From Kwoniella bestiolae CBS 10118 (lineage: Eukaryota; Basidiomycota; Tremellomycetes; Tremellales; Cryptococcaceae): DNA of 64,000 bases. The notes beneath the pieces were generated by a model that was not told where the DNA came from, did not search any database, and saw nothing but the letters and a program-made list of their open reading frames with translations. Positions 24,403 to 33,898 of this stretch are shown piece by piece. The position numbers and the translations under genes are program-made. Where the stretch lies: contig NC_089242.1 of assembly GCF_000512585.2 (NCBI RefSeq), forward strand, positions 496,001 through 560,000, written 5' to 3'. The first letter of the stretch is position 1. Each line of letters opens with the position of its first letter.

Positions 24403-24993
24403 TCATTTGAGATTCACAGCAGTGATATCAAGCTCAACCCGGGTCATCTCGCCCTCTTTCTCTTTCTCTCTCCCTTTCGACGATTGAGCTGAAGCTGATC
24501 GTCCCAAACCCAAACCCAAATCCAAAGATCTCCTCAATATACTCGTACCATCCTCAGTCTTGATCGTACTTAGAACGAACCTTCCGTTAAGCAACGGTGA
24601 TCTCAGCTCCTCTTTAGATAATCTACGCGGTCTGGGAATGGCTCCTGTCTTACTTCCTTCTGTGTACACAGGTTGACGTTGGCCCTGTTCGAATGGAGGA
24701 CCAGAAGACTCGGAAGGTCTAGTGGAAGGCGAGATATCATACCCCGTTTTGGGCATGCTCCGGACCTTGATTTGAAGAGACGATAAGGAGGGTGTGGTGC
24801 TGGGTGATACATATTCTGCCTTCGTGAGCCTAGCATTTGGAGAGTCGCAAAATGGGTTGATGAATGATATGATTGGGCTGGGGCCAGTAGGTTTCTTAGT
24901 GTTGGTCGATGATTGGGGAGGAGGGGTACGTGAGGTAGATCTGGATCTGGGTTTGGGGTTGGATCGTCGAGTTCGAGATATGGGGATCATCAT
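24403..24993 (-). CDS. Unknown basic disordered protein, 196 residues
   Basis: I do not recognise this protein. It is a single uninterrupted frame with a strongly basic Ser/Pro/Arg-rich N-terminus (SRTRRSNPKPRSRSTSRTPP). A middle segment, ISFINPFCDSPNARLTKAEY, is followed by Ser/Pro-rich sequence. The C-terminal third is less biased: LLNGRFVLSTIKTEDGTSILRRSLDLGLG, ending GEMTRVELDITAVNLK. The alternating hydrophobic residues at the end suggest a short beta element. Two ATGs stand in tandem at the start. There is no signal peptide or membrane helix. Single-exon structure is unusual for this window, so part of the gene could be missing upstream. Confidence 0.6.
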   Translation of the reverse strand: MMIPISRTRRSNPKPRSRSTSRTPPPQSSTNTKKPTGPSPIISFINPFCDSPNARLTKAEYVSPSTTPSLSSLQIKVRSMPKTGYDISPSTRPSESSGPPFEQGQRQPVYTEGSKTGAIPRPRRLSKEELRSPLLNGRFVLSTIKTEDGTSILRRSLDLGLGLGRSASAQSSKGREKEKEGEMTRVELDITAVNLK

Positions 24994-25296
24994 GTGTGAG
25001 TGTAGGTATGAATGGATTGCGTACTGTAAGTGAAAGATTGTTCACGAAGATCTGCGCATCACTTTATACGGTGTGATGTCTATCGTACAGTATGTTGTTT
25101 TTCGAGTCGATATTGTGATTGTGAGAATTGATACTCCGACCTTTTCTATGGAGCCTCAAGTGAGAATGGTCGCATCCTTTGAGCATTGACGACTACTCGA
25201 AACAGGTTCATGATATATCTCATTACTTCATAACTCATAACATGACAACATATAATAAGAGTATATACAATATGCAAGGTATACATACTACATCGT
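24994..25296. other. Intergenic between the unknown basic gene and NBS1 3' end
   Basis: About 300 bp containing the presumed promoter of the minus-strand gene to the left and the 3' UTR of NBS1. Nothing else is seen. Confidence 0.35.
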
Positions 25297-28200
25297 TCAA
25301 CCCAATCTCCTTTTCTTGCCTAAGCCCTTGAACGCCTATGATAGATTGAACAAAACCATCAGTATGGTTAAGGTCCACGCTGCTCATCAAGTAAGAACGG
25401 AAACTCACAATATCATCATCGTCATCAGCGGGTAACAATCTCCTTCTCCCGATCTGCGAAGCCTGCGTTCCTATCCCTCTCGTACCAATACTTGAAGCTT
25501 GAGTAGTAGCAGTCTTTCGTCTACCAGATGTAGAAGGGGGATCATCACCTTCCAACGTTCTTGTTCCGGTACCAGTTCTAGCCTGAGTAGCAGTACCAGT
25601 AGTCGTTCTTCCGCCCCTAGATTTCGGACCAGTACCTGTCCCCGTCGAAGTACCCCAATCCAACCCCTCGTCAATCTCTTCATCCGAATCTTCCAGTACT
25701 ACAGGTTCATTCATCTTCCCTCTCCCACCTGTAGCTCTGGTAGATCTGGCCGCGCTGGTGGTGGTGGTAGTAGCGACACTTTCAGCTTCACTAAGCACAC
25801 TCTGAGCTCTCGTACGTCGTTGAGTGGTCGACACTCTCGGAGTTTGAGTTTGACTTTGACTAGGTTGAGTATCGGGTACACGACTTCGCTGTCTGCTTCG
25901 TGAGGTGGAGGGTGGCTCGTCATCATCTTGATTGACCTGAGTACCGAGTAATCGTTTTCGAGATCGAGGGAGTAAAGGCATATCTTCGTCTTCCTCTTCG
26001 ACTTGGGTGGCTTGGCCTCGACCTCGACCTCGAGAGGGCTTGAGGGTCTGAGTGGGCCAGTATGCTATGGGCAGAGCAGAATAAAAGGTCAGCTTGTTGA
26101 TCCGTAGAAAACATGAGTTGGCTCAGTCCATAAAGGCGGGATGAAGCATCTCATCACTCACGCTCGCCCATCTCCGCGTCTTCTATAGTCGGACCAGCCA
26201 AAGCCAACTGCATAGGCTCACGTCTAACAATATTTTTCTGCGAGGTGTCACGTTGTCAGCTTTCCAAGGGCCAGAGACAAAGTTCAGGGCAGCTGATAGA
26301 TCAACAAACCTTTTTGAATTTCTTGAAATTCGGTCTTCCATCTTCCACCCTGACCACCTCCCTATTAGCCTGATCATTCTTATCCCTCCTGAACAGATCC
26401 TTCCTGACGATCTGAATGAAGTTCCCCCTCAAATCATCATCGAAATCGTTCAACAGCGCATAATCAGGTATACTAGCGTTCCACTCGTTCGCCTTGACCA
26501 CTGCGGAGGATCCATTCGGTTTTGGTATTCTCAGTTGATTGAACACCTTGTCCAATTCATCGACTGCCGATCTCGCTTTGGTAGATTTCTTGATAGCTTG
26601 TAAGAAAGCCTCGTCTTTACTTGGTCCTGACGTTGTAGCTACTTGAGATTTCCCTTTGGTGGATTTTACAGGTGATATATGCTCTGACTTGGCCGATCTT
26701 GATGTTGGGACCGATCGATGCTCCACTTCCTCCTCTTCTTCCGATGGGGATCTGGCTCTTCGGCGTTGAGCAGGCGGAGGTACGATACTTTCTTCCGAAG
26801 CTGCTCTTTTCGTTCGTGAACTTCTACCATTACCTCTGCTTCCATAGGTATCATCATCTACTTCCATGGCACTGCCTTCCCTCCTTCGAACAGTGGCGGA
26901 AGACTCGGCCTCATCTGATATTCTAGTTGCTGTTCTAGGCCGTTTGGAGGACAATGACATCGGAGCGAACGAGCCAGTCTTGGTGTCTTCATAGAGTTGT
27001 CTAATATCCGCAGCTTTTTCTTCATCCTTGAGTGATTGTTCGAGGTTGATACTGGTATCGGCGATCTCTTCAATCAAAGAAGGTTGAACCCCACCTGCTC
27101 GACGTTTCAGACGAGATGATGTACGTCCAGGTGCTAGCGATTGCGAGGGCATCTGTACGTACGGATGGTAAGCTAGGCTATAGTAGAGTCGTCTACCGGG
27201 AAGCTTACTATACTGTCCGGTACCATAGATTGAGTCTGAGTCCTTTGTGTCGCTGGCACGACCGAAACTTGACTGAACGCAGGCAACGAATCTTGAACAA
27301 AGCTAGCCTGCGAGAAAAGCGGTTGAGAAGGTTGACTAGTTTCGTCTTCGGTATTGTCGTGACTACGTGGCGGACTTTCCGGAGTGGTAGTAAAATCTAC
27401 AGGTTTACCGGCTCGACGTCGAAGGGGCTACAAATATGGGGACATGTATCAGCTTTGGTCATGTGCTCGTGTAGTCAAATTCACCTTTTTCACCGTAGCG
27501 ACCGTTTCAGGCTCGGGTGTTCTCTCCTTCAGTAGAGGCGATGTACCTTGTCTTGTCCTTCGTTGCAATCTAGATGGCCTCGACTCGGCAGACGGGGATC
27601 GAGCTGTCCTACCGATACCACGCTCGGTCTCATCGGGGAAAGTAGAAGGTATGAAATCTGGACGGGTAGATGCTCCTGCTTGACTCGGGCCTGGTGTCGG
27701 TAACACTTGAGAACTTTGAGGTTGATGAGGAATATCGGGGACAGTGAATTGTGTGTTTGGTACAGACGAAGATATTCGATCTGCAGAATTCATTCGTCAG
27801 AATCATCTTCTGACACAAGCTTCGAGTACATATGCTCGCCTTTATTAGCAGAGTTTCCACCTTGACCCACATTCGAAGCGAACTGGGTAAGATATTCCTG
27901 CACTGATCCCATATTGACGGAAGCCCACAGTATACCACCATGAGAGTGATATAATTTCAATCTAATGATATCGCGATCAGCCAATATAATTCACCTGGAT
28001 GATCCAACCAACTCACCTATGACAAGTTGGAGTCACAATGGCGGTATAATCTATACCCTTCTTCTGCAAATCCGTCTTAACAGGTGAAAACCATACCACA
28101 ATTGCTTGTTCCCTCCCTCCGTGACTGTCCACATAGCTAAGCCAAGGTGCTATACGATCTGCAAAGTCTGGAGCAGTAGAGAGAGGTTTGGTTAGGACAT

Positions 28201-29397
28201 CCATATCTTGATAATCCGCTCCCATAGCAATAAGGTAACGTTTCTCGGCTGATTGCTGGAGATTCCAAAATCATCAGCAATCACTACTTGACTTGGAGAG
28301 ATCTAGCTGGAGATGTGCTTACCGTCCTTCCCCTCAGGCCCATGATCTTCCATCCCTTAAACATTGTCTCTCTACTCTTATCGGGCAACCAAGCCTTTCT
28401 ATCTTTCCTAGTTGCTTGTAGAGTAGTCTCGAAATCAGGTTGGAATTGTTCCGCATCTTGATCAGGTAAAGCAAATGAATCTTGAGAATCTGCCATTTTC
28501 TTCCAGCATGCTTTCAAGCGATTTATGATAGCGTGTAAATAAGAGGGTAATAGTATTCGAATTGCGAAACATACTGCATAATTGCAGTCTACGTTTGATC
28601 GGTAAGCTGCTGAAAGTACTATGGTGGGTCGTGAAGTGGTATCGAATGATTGAGTCCAGCCGATGCCTGATTGTCATGCTATTAGTCAGTATATAATCGT
28701 AATGAGCAAGAAGGAAAGGGTATGAGGAAAGACATACAATATTGGCGTAAAATCGTGTTGACCTCGTCACTCTCAGCTTTGAACTTGTCATATTGTATAA
28801 TAAGATCCCTCCATTCGGCGCTGATCAAGATATCCATGAGTCAATCAGGTAGTCTCCATTGAAGAAAGGCTGCTTCTGGTGTTTACCAGAGTACCTGAAC
28901 TCACACGAACCACATCCCCTCGACCAACTCTATCCCATTAACACCTTCCTCCAAATAACAGCCCTGCTTATCCTTGATCTCAGTAATTTCATAATCTTCT
29001 CGTTCTATCGATCCGATATCCGATAAATCAATCAGACCGAGAGTTTTGATCGTACCGTATGCCCCTGACTTCTTAGGTTCCAATCTCCACTTCAATGACG
29101 GTGGTTTCGTTGGCTGATTGACATATATCAGCGTAACGTCATGGATGAGCGAGGGAGGAATGCCCACCTGAGTAGGATCCCAGTGATCTACCACCAAAGT
29201 ACCTTCCCTAGGTCTGACATGTTTACTTTCGTATCGTATATCGCATGATTCATCCCTCCCTACGATATACTCGCTTCCTTGTTGAAGGGCGAATGTGAAC
29301 TCTGCGATCATTCATGTGTTAGCTGTGCTAATTGGGGCCAGAGATCTAGCTCACTATTCTGTCCGTGGACTGGTCCTATGGCTGTTATGAGCCACAT
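25297..29397 (-). CDS. NBS1: Nibrin/Nbs1 homologue, DNA double-strand-break sensor subunit
   Basis: Nbs1 bridges MRE11-RAD50 to the ATM/Tel1 kinase in the nucleus. Twelve exons: 29355-29397, 28905-29301, 28738-28820, 28323-28666, 28017-28255, 27840-27961, 27485-27780, 27209-27427, 26310-27152, 26162-26237, 25409-26064 and 25297-25335 (1118 residues). The start MWLITAIGPVHG and EYIVGRDESCDI match the nibrin FHA domain. A BRCT region follows, with TSRPTIVLSAAYRSN and the LPDKSRETMFKGWKIMG linker close to vertebrate nibrin. The middle is disordered with many SQ/TQ sites. The key signature is NFKKFKK at about residues 856-862, the conserved MRE11-binding motif. The C-terminus has an acidic run then IAFKGLGKKRRLG, in the place of the ATM/Tel1-binding motif. 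The usual FHA SRNH loop is not conserved (PREG instead). Intron 6 (27781-27839) best fits a GC donor. Confidence 0.9.
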
Positions 29398-29846
29398 TCT
29401 CAGTCCGTCTCTGCACCCTGGTAATAGTTGAGGAAGAAGAGGAAGAAAGCGAGAACAGATAGACCCAAGGATTATGAAGTGAACCTCTTGATTAAACCCA
29501 GTCAACCGACACTATATACTCAGTATATTCAGGAACAGCAACAACATCACTCGACTGCCACGGAGATGCGCTCAATCTCCGTTATACCCGTCAGTCTCAC
29601 TATACACAACCGGTAAAGGCAAGCGTCGTTGTGCGTCAGTCCACTATCTACTTATATCTCTCTACTTCACTTTTGCCATTTTTACTCCCTAAACAACGAC
29701 CATCATAAAGTACATATCTCAGAATAATCCTCGCTCCCGGAAAGCTCGAACTCGTATCTCACCAGTCGAAGCATCGACCTACACACTCGCTTCTGCCCAC
29801 CTAACTCACTCACCACTCCTTTCAACCCTTCCCACCTGCTCTCACG
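29398..29846. promoter_or_regulatory. Divergent promoter region, NBS1 / VPS24
   Basis: These 449 bp lie between the two outward-facing ATGs. The VPS24 side is C/T-rich from about 29650 to 29846. No factor site is claimed. Confidence 0.5.
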
Positions 29847-30894
29847 ATGAAATCAATCAACCGATGGATATACGGTCCAACACCCGAAGAGAAAGTGAGG
29901 GGATGGCAAGCGAAGCTCAGACAGCAGGAGAGACAGCTAGACAGGGAGATACGTAATGTACGTTCCGCATCCAACTTCATCTTCCCATCCTAATCATTCG
30001 TACGTATCTTCCTGGATGTTGACCTCCTCCCGATGCATTTGGTACAGCTCGAAGTGGCAACATCCAAATCTCGAATAGAGCTCAAACAGCTAGCCAAGAA
30101 GAACGATGTGAAATCTGCCAAATTACTGGCCAAGGAGATAGTGCGAGCGAACAAGCAGAGAGATAGATTGGAGAGCAGTAAAGCTAGGGTCAGATCGGTC
30201 GGGATGCAATTACAGCATCAGTTGTGTGAGTGGATCTGCTCACTGCGAAGTTTGGCAAAAGTGCTTTACGTGGTTTGGTCGGGGCTGATGTTATATGCGA
30301 TATCAGCCATGGTGAAGGTGACGGGGGCATTCCAAAAATCAACGGAAATCATGAAAACCACCAATGCATTGGTCAAGCTACCTCAGCTGAGCGCTACGAT
30401 GCGAGAGATGAGTATGGAGATGATGAAGGTGGGTGCTTTTTGTTTCATCTACACACCCATACTATCATCCAGGGTATCTCAATCATCTCCAGATCACACC
30501 CCTCGCCAGTCATAAGCTGATCTCTCTTGGTAAACTATAGAGCGGCATAATGGAAGAGATGATGGAAGAGACCCTCGACTCGGTCAACGACGACGAGGAG
30601 TTGGAAGAGGAAGCAGACGCTGAGGTCGATAAGGTCCTGTTCGAACTGACAGACGGTAAATTAGGACAGGCTGGTAAAGTCGGGGATGCCTTGCCGGTGA
30701 GTGAACCTTCCTATTTGTCTTACATCATTCCACCGGTCATAAATCTGGATCTTATGACGGGTGAATATTGTATTATGTCCATTCTTGCCCGCTGATACTT
30801 GATCGTGACTACATAGGAGAACAAAGAAGACGAGGAAGAGTCGGAAGAAGAGATCCAACGTATGCGTCGTGAGATGCAAGAGCTGCTTGGTTAG
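29847..30894 (+). CDS. VPS24: ESCRT-III subunit Vps24 (CHMP3)
   Basis: Vps24 co-polymerises with Vps2 on Snf7 filaments at endosomes to sort cargo into multivesicular bodies. Exons are 29847-29957, 30048-30225, 30307-30428, 30541-30696 and 30817-30894 (214 residues). The N-terminal half is basic (RGWQAKLRQQERQLDREIRN) and carries the long Snf7-domain helices. Strongly family-specific segments are AFQKSTEIMKTTNALVKLPQ and TMREMSMEMMKSGIMEEMMEE. The C-terminal half is acidic (DDEELEEEADAEVDKVLFELT) as in autoinhibited ESCRT-III. The end, EEIQRMRREMQELLG, sits where the MIT-interacting helix recognised by Vps4 lies. The gene diverges from NBS1 and converges on DPM3. Confidence 0.95.
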
Positions 30895-31223
30895 GGTGAG
30901 GGTCATGAGTGATTTCAGAATACACGAGATGTGGATAGAATGGCAGAGGGGATAGACGAGCTGAGGGACTCGTTATCGATATTGTAATATTATCTTATAT
31001 TCCGTGATTCTTGTGATAATACGATAGATACCACCTGTGTGATATGATATGTACAAGTATACTGTGCAGTTCTCATGTCCCGTTGCTCGCATTGCGATAA
31101 TGAGCTATGTTGAGAATCTCCAATAATTTGAACCTGAAGACATCCTCCCTTCCGAGATAGGAGGAATGTAGTCTTTCGTACCATATATCACATACCGTCT
31201 TCATCTATTTACAACGCCGTCAA
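30895..31223. other. Convergent 3' region of VPS24 and DPM3
   Basis: 329 bp between two stop codons. It holds only the two 3' UTRs; it is AT-rich around 30980-31070. Confidence 0.4.
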
Positions 31224-31724
31224 TTAATCCACCGACACTCCATGATCCCTCAATTCATCCTTAGCTTGACTGATCTCCCTTAAAAGACTCTCGTACGCTT
31301 CAGGTGTATCGTGGAACCTCACCAGGCCTAGACCAAGAGATGAGAGGGAGTAAGAGCCAAAGGTGACCAATAACCAGAATGGGAGCTGTAGTGTTGGCGA
31401 GGTTGAGGTATTAAGTTTGACCAAATATCGTCGGGATGATGACATGGAATTGATGTAGGTGCATGCGGTGAGGTAGTGAATTACGATGAATCGGTATATG
31501 ATACAGTCGTAGAATGACAAAGGATTAAGGTATGGTATAATCAATCCCCACATCAGCAATCCTCGCTCATCATGCACGGTACAGAGTGGATGACTCACGA
31601 CAGGCAAGATCTGATCAGCTATCTCCTGACTTATAAGCGGTACAGGGAGGATGTGAACCAGAGCCAAGAGGTAGAGGATGATGGAGGGGATAGCGAGAGT
31701 GACGAATTGAGTTCCTTTTGACAT
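31224..31724 (-). CDS. DPM3: Dolichol-phosphate mannosyltransferase subunit 3
   Basis: Dpm3 anchors the catalytic Dpm1 to the ER membrane so that mannose from GDP-mannose is passed to dolichol phosphate, feeding N-glycans, GPI anchors and O-mannose. Two exons, 31599-31724 and 31224-31385, give 95 residues, the usual size. Two hydrophobic segments are seen, one near residues 8-28 and one containing LPFWLLVTFGSYSLSSLGLGL. The cytosolic tail VRFHDTPEAYESLLREISQAKDELRDHGV is the family's Dpm1-binding coiled coil, with the typical FHD-E-A-LL-EI--A---L pattern. An unspliced reading would carry the intron as extra sequence between the helices. Its presence implies a mammalian-type three-subunit DPM complex rather than the single-subunit yeast enzyme. 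Confidence 0.93.
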   Translation of the reverse strand: MSKGTQFVTLAIPSIILYLLALVHILPVPLISQEIADQILPVVSHPLCTVHDERGLLMWGLIIPYLNPLSFYDCIIYRFIVIHYLTACTYINSMSSSRRYLVKLNTSTSPTLQLPFWLLVTFGSYSLSSLGLGLVRFHDTPEAYESLLREISQAKDELRDHGVSVD

Positions 31725-32278
31725 GATGGGCTGGTACAGTCGTGATCTAATCGTGGGTGTGCGATCGTTTTGTCGTCCGTTCAGAGTGATGTCTCTGACA
31801 GTGGGGATGATCTACGAGCTTGATACAATTGATAGCGATGCAGGATTGTTATATGATGTTTGGTTCACAGGTCTATCTGGACAGACAACAGTGAGATTAA
31901 TTCATCGTTGTCACGTCACTCAGCTTCTCGTGTAGCGTGTAGTGTGGCGGCGATCGCCGGTCGCACTCTTCGCAGCAGACACAGTGGCATATAGAGTAGT
32001 AACAGGAGTGGATCCTTCCTGAGTTTGCATTCTGGTCTGCACTGAGGAGGGATATCCGCAAGCAAGCACATCCATCTCTCAGAGACATACAGGATGCTAA
32101 ATTGATCGGTATTACACACTATCGAATGATGTGTAGATGACTTGTTCCGATCATACTCAACTCGGTGCCACACCTATGCCTATGCACGGAACGTTGATTT
32201 ACAGCCTCTCTCCAAAAGCCTTGTACCATATCATCCTTCCAGATCAGTATAAGGGCATTCATAAGACGATCATCATCC
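31725..32278. other. Intergenic: DPM3 promoter and downstream flank of the small spliced gene
   Basis: 554 bp with no supported gene. A frame at 32119-32361 on the minus strand overlaps the terminal exon of the neighbouring small gene in another frame and is probably a shadow. Confidence 0.35.
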
Positions 32279-32615
32279 TCATCCTTTGAACAGACCATCG
32301 TCATCCCATAACAAACACCTTTGAAGGTCTTCTCCAGCCTTCCTTTGATCCATCTGTCCATCTTTCCAAGGATGATCCACTATCCCAACACTAGTCCCTC
32401 TTGTATACGTATCATCATACTGACCTCTTTTGATTCATACAGCAGGACAACACCAAATAGCATTTTACCTTTCTCCCGTCCAAGCCGGGGAACGAGCCAA
32501 ATGAAGGGATGTACGTATTATCCCACAATCCAATGGACGAGATCTTTTGATGAGTCAATGGCGAGAAGAGAAAGGTTGGATCTTCCAAACTTACGTGAAA
32601 AATGTGTGACGACAT
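32279..32615 (-). CDS. Candidate small spliced gene, 78 residues
   Basis: I do not recognise the product. Three exons, 32595-32615, 32469-32543 and 32279-32419, are separated by introns of 51 and 49 nt, exactly the common intron size here, and all boundaries are phase 0. Donors are GTAAGT and GTAAAA; acceptors are AAG and CAG. The middle exon reads ISSIGLWDNTYIPSFGSFPGLDGRK and the last exon has TYTRGTSVGIVDHPWKDGQ then AGEDLQRCLLWDDDGLFKG. The Trp, Gly and Asp content and lack of low complexity look like a real small folded protein. There is no signal peptide. The first intron's AAG acceptor is weaker than usual. No neighbour suggests a function. Confidence 0.5.
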
Positions 32616-32875
32616 TGAAATTTGTGGGATGAAAAGTGTTCACTGGATGGGATGCCATGAAACCTATCTGCAACGAATACTTGATATCGTTTCGTTTATC
32701 TATTCCTAATCATATCGATCGAGTCGGTATTGCATCACATCGCATTGCATCACCCTCAGATTGATCCTGAGATATAAATCACATTGATACAGACTTTGAT
32801 AGTCCACAACCAATAAGCCACAAATAACAAACTCGACTTCTATCTTACAGTAAACTCAATCTTGTCGCCACCCCA

Positions 32876-33598
32876 ATGCCAATCAACGTAACACCCACGC
32901 CTATCCACCCTCACTCCCTCCCACCAATCTCATACCACCGCGGCTGTTCACCCATGCCTACCACAGGCCCCGCACGCGTCATCGACATCCTCCCTCCCAA
33001 ACCACACATGCCAGGATCAGTCCTTCCCAACGGGCTGCGTAATCCGTGGGCACCCTATTCCGGGGAAACGTACATCCCCGCATCGGAGAACGTCGTGGCT
33101 ATGCAGAATCACAACCAGATGGGGGGAGGATCAATCATAGCTGGTGGACGATCGGGTAGGTCTATGATTGCTCCGTCCTTCGCTGGAAGTGGAATGACCT
33201 TGCCGAGGGAGGATGATGGATGGAGTGGTTCTCTCGGACGAGCCCATCAAGCTCACGCGCCCGACCCCTCTTCGGTGGGTGCGATTGGACCGACACCCGT
33301 GCTAGGTGCGAATGGGAGTCAGGCAGGTTGGATGCCCGCTTCATGGGGGAATCATCAGAGGATGACTCCTACCATTGCTAGTGGATTGGCTCATAGTGAG
33401 GTATACCCTGCTTCACCCAGTTTGGGATACAACCAGCCTTCTCCACCTAGAAGGAGGGGGAGTGGCGGTGCACCAGGAGTGGAGGGGTGCGAGGAATGTC
33501 AGTTGGGTAGATCCCGTTCGTACTCTGCCGGGTCAAGACATCATAGGAAAGTATCGTTCTCTATGGGTAATAATAGTCCGAGTCCTTTGAGAAGGTGA
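32876..33598 (+). CDS. Unknown Gly/Ser/Pro-rich protein, 240 residues
   Basis: I do not recognise this single-exon protein. It begins MPINVTPTPIHPHSLPP and is rich in Pro, Gly, Ser and His throughout. Less biased segments are VIDILPPKPHMPGSVLPNGLRNPWAPYSGE (read in two overlapping pieces) and MTLPREDDGWSGSLGRAH. The C-terminal 60 residues are basic and Ser-rich: SPPRRRGSGG, CEECQLGRSRSYSAGSRHHRKVSFSMG, ending SPSPLRR. The RSRSYS and KVSF patterns look like phosphorylation sites. One CEEC pair is the only cysteine cluster. The upstream leader is A-rich, consistent with an expressed gene. No membrane segment is visible. Confidence 0.65.
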   Translation: MPINVTPTPIHPHSLPPISYHRGCSPMPTTGPARVIDILPPKPHMPGSVLPNGLRNPWAPYSGETYIPASENVVAMQNHNQMGGGSIIAGGRSGRSMIAPSFAGSGMTLPREDDGWSGSLGRAHQAHAPDPSSVGAIGPTPVLGANGSQAGWMPASWGNHQRMTPTIASGLAHSEVYPASPSLGYNQPSPPRRRGSGGAPGVEGCEECQLGRSRSYSAGSRHHRKVSFSMGNNSPSPLRR

Positions 33599-33898
33599 AT
33601 GGATGATGCGATTTGGTCGAAAGAGGGGTTGAGATATTAGGTAACTTCAGGATTCTGATGAGTAATTTGTATATCTGTAAAGTTAGCTGTAGGATAGGTT
33701 GTATTTCTGTGAGATTAGCTGTACACTAGTTGTACATTTGTGTTGCATACTGTACCGACCAGAATAAGGAATAACAAAGTAAATGTACTTGATGTCATGT
33801 ACTGTGTAAGATTCATGATTTGTCGTGATACATGCTGAGTATGATGAGGTGGAGACGACACCTCCGTCGAGATTTTGGGAAACGATAGTCCGACAACT
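33599..33898. other. Convergent 3' region between unknown gene and NUP49
   Basis: 300 bp of AT-rich sequence between stop codons, including repeated TGTA motifs around 33660-33760. Only 3' UTRs are expected. Confidence 0.35.

Noticed and set aside
32119..32361. 80-codon minus-strand frame starting MDRWIKGRLEK
   Set aside because: It overlaps the last exon of the 78-residue spliced candidate in another frame; the spliced reading has consistent introns and better composition.
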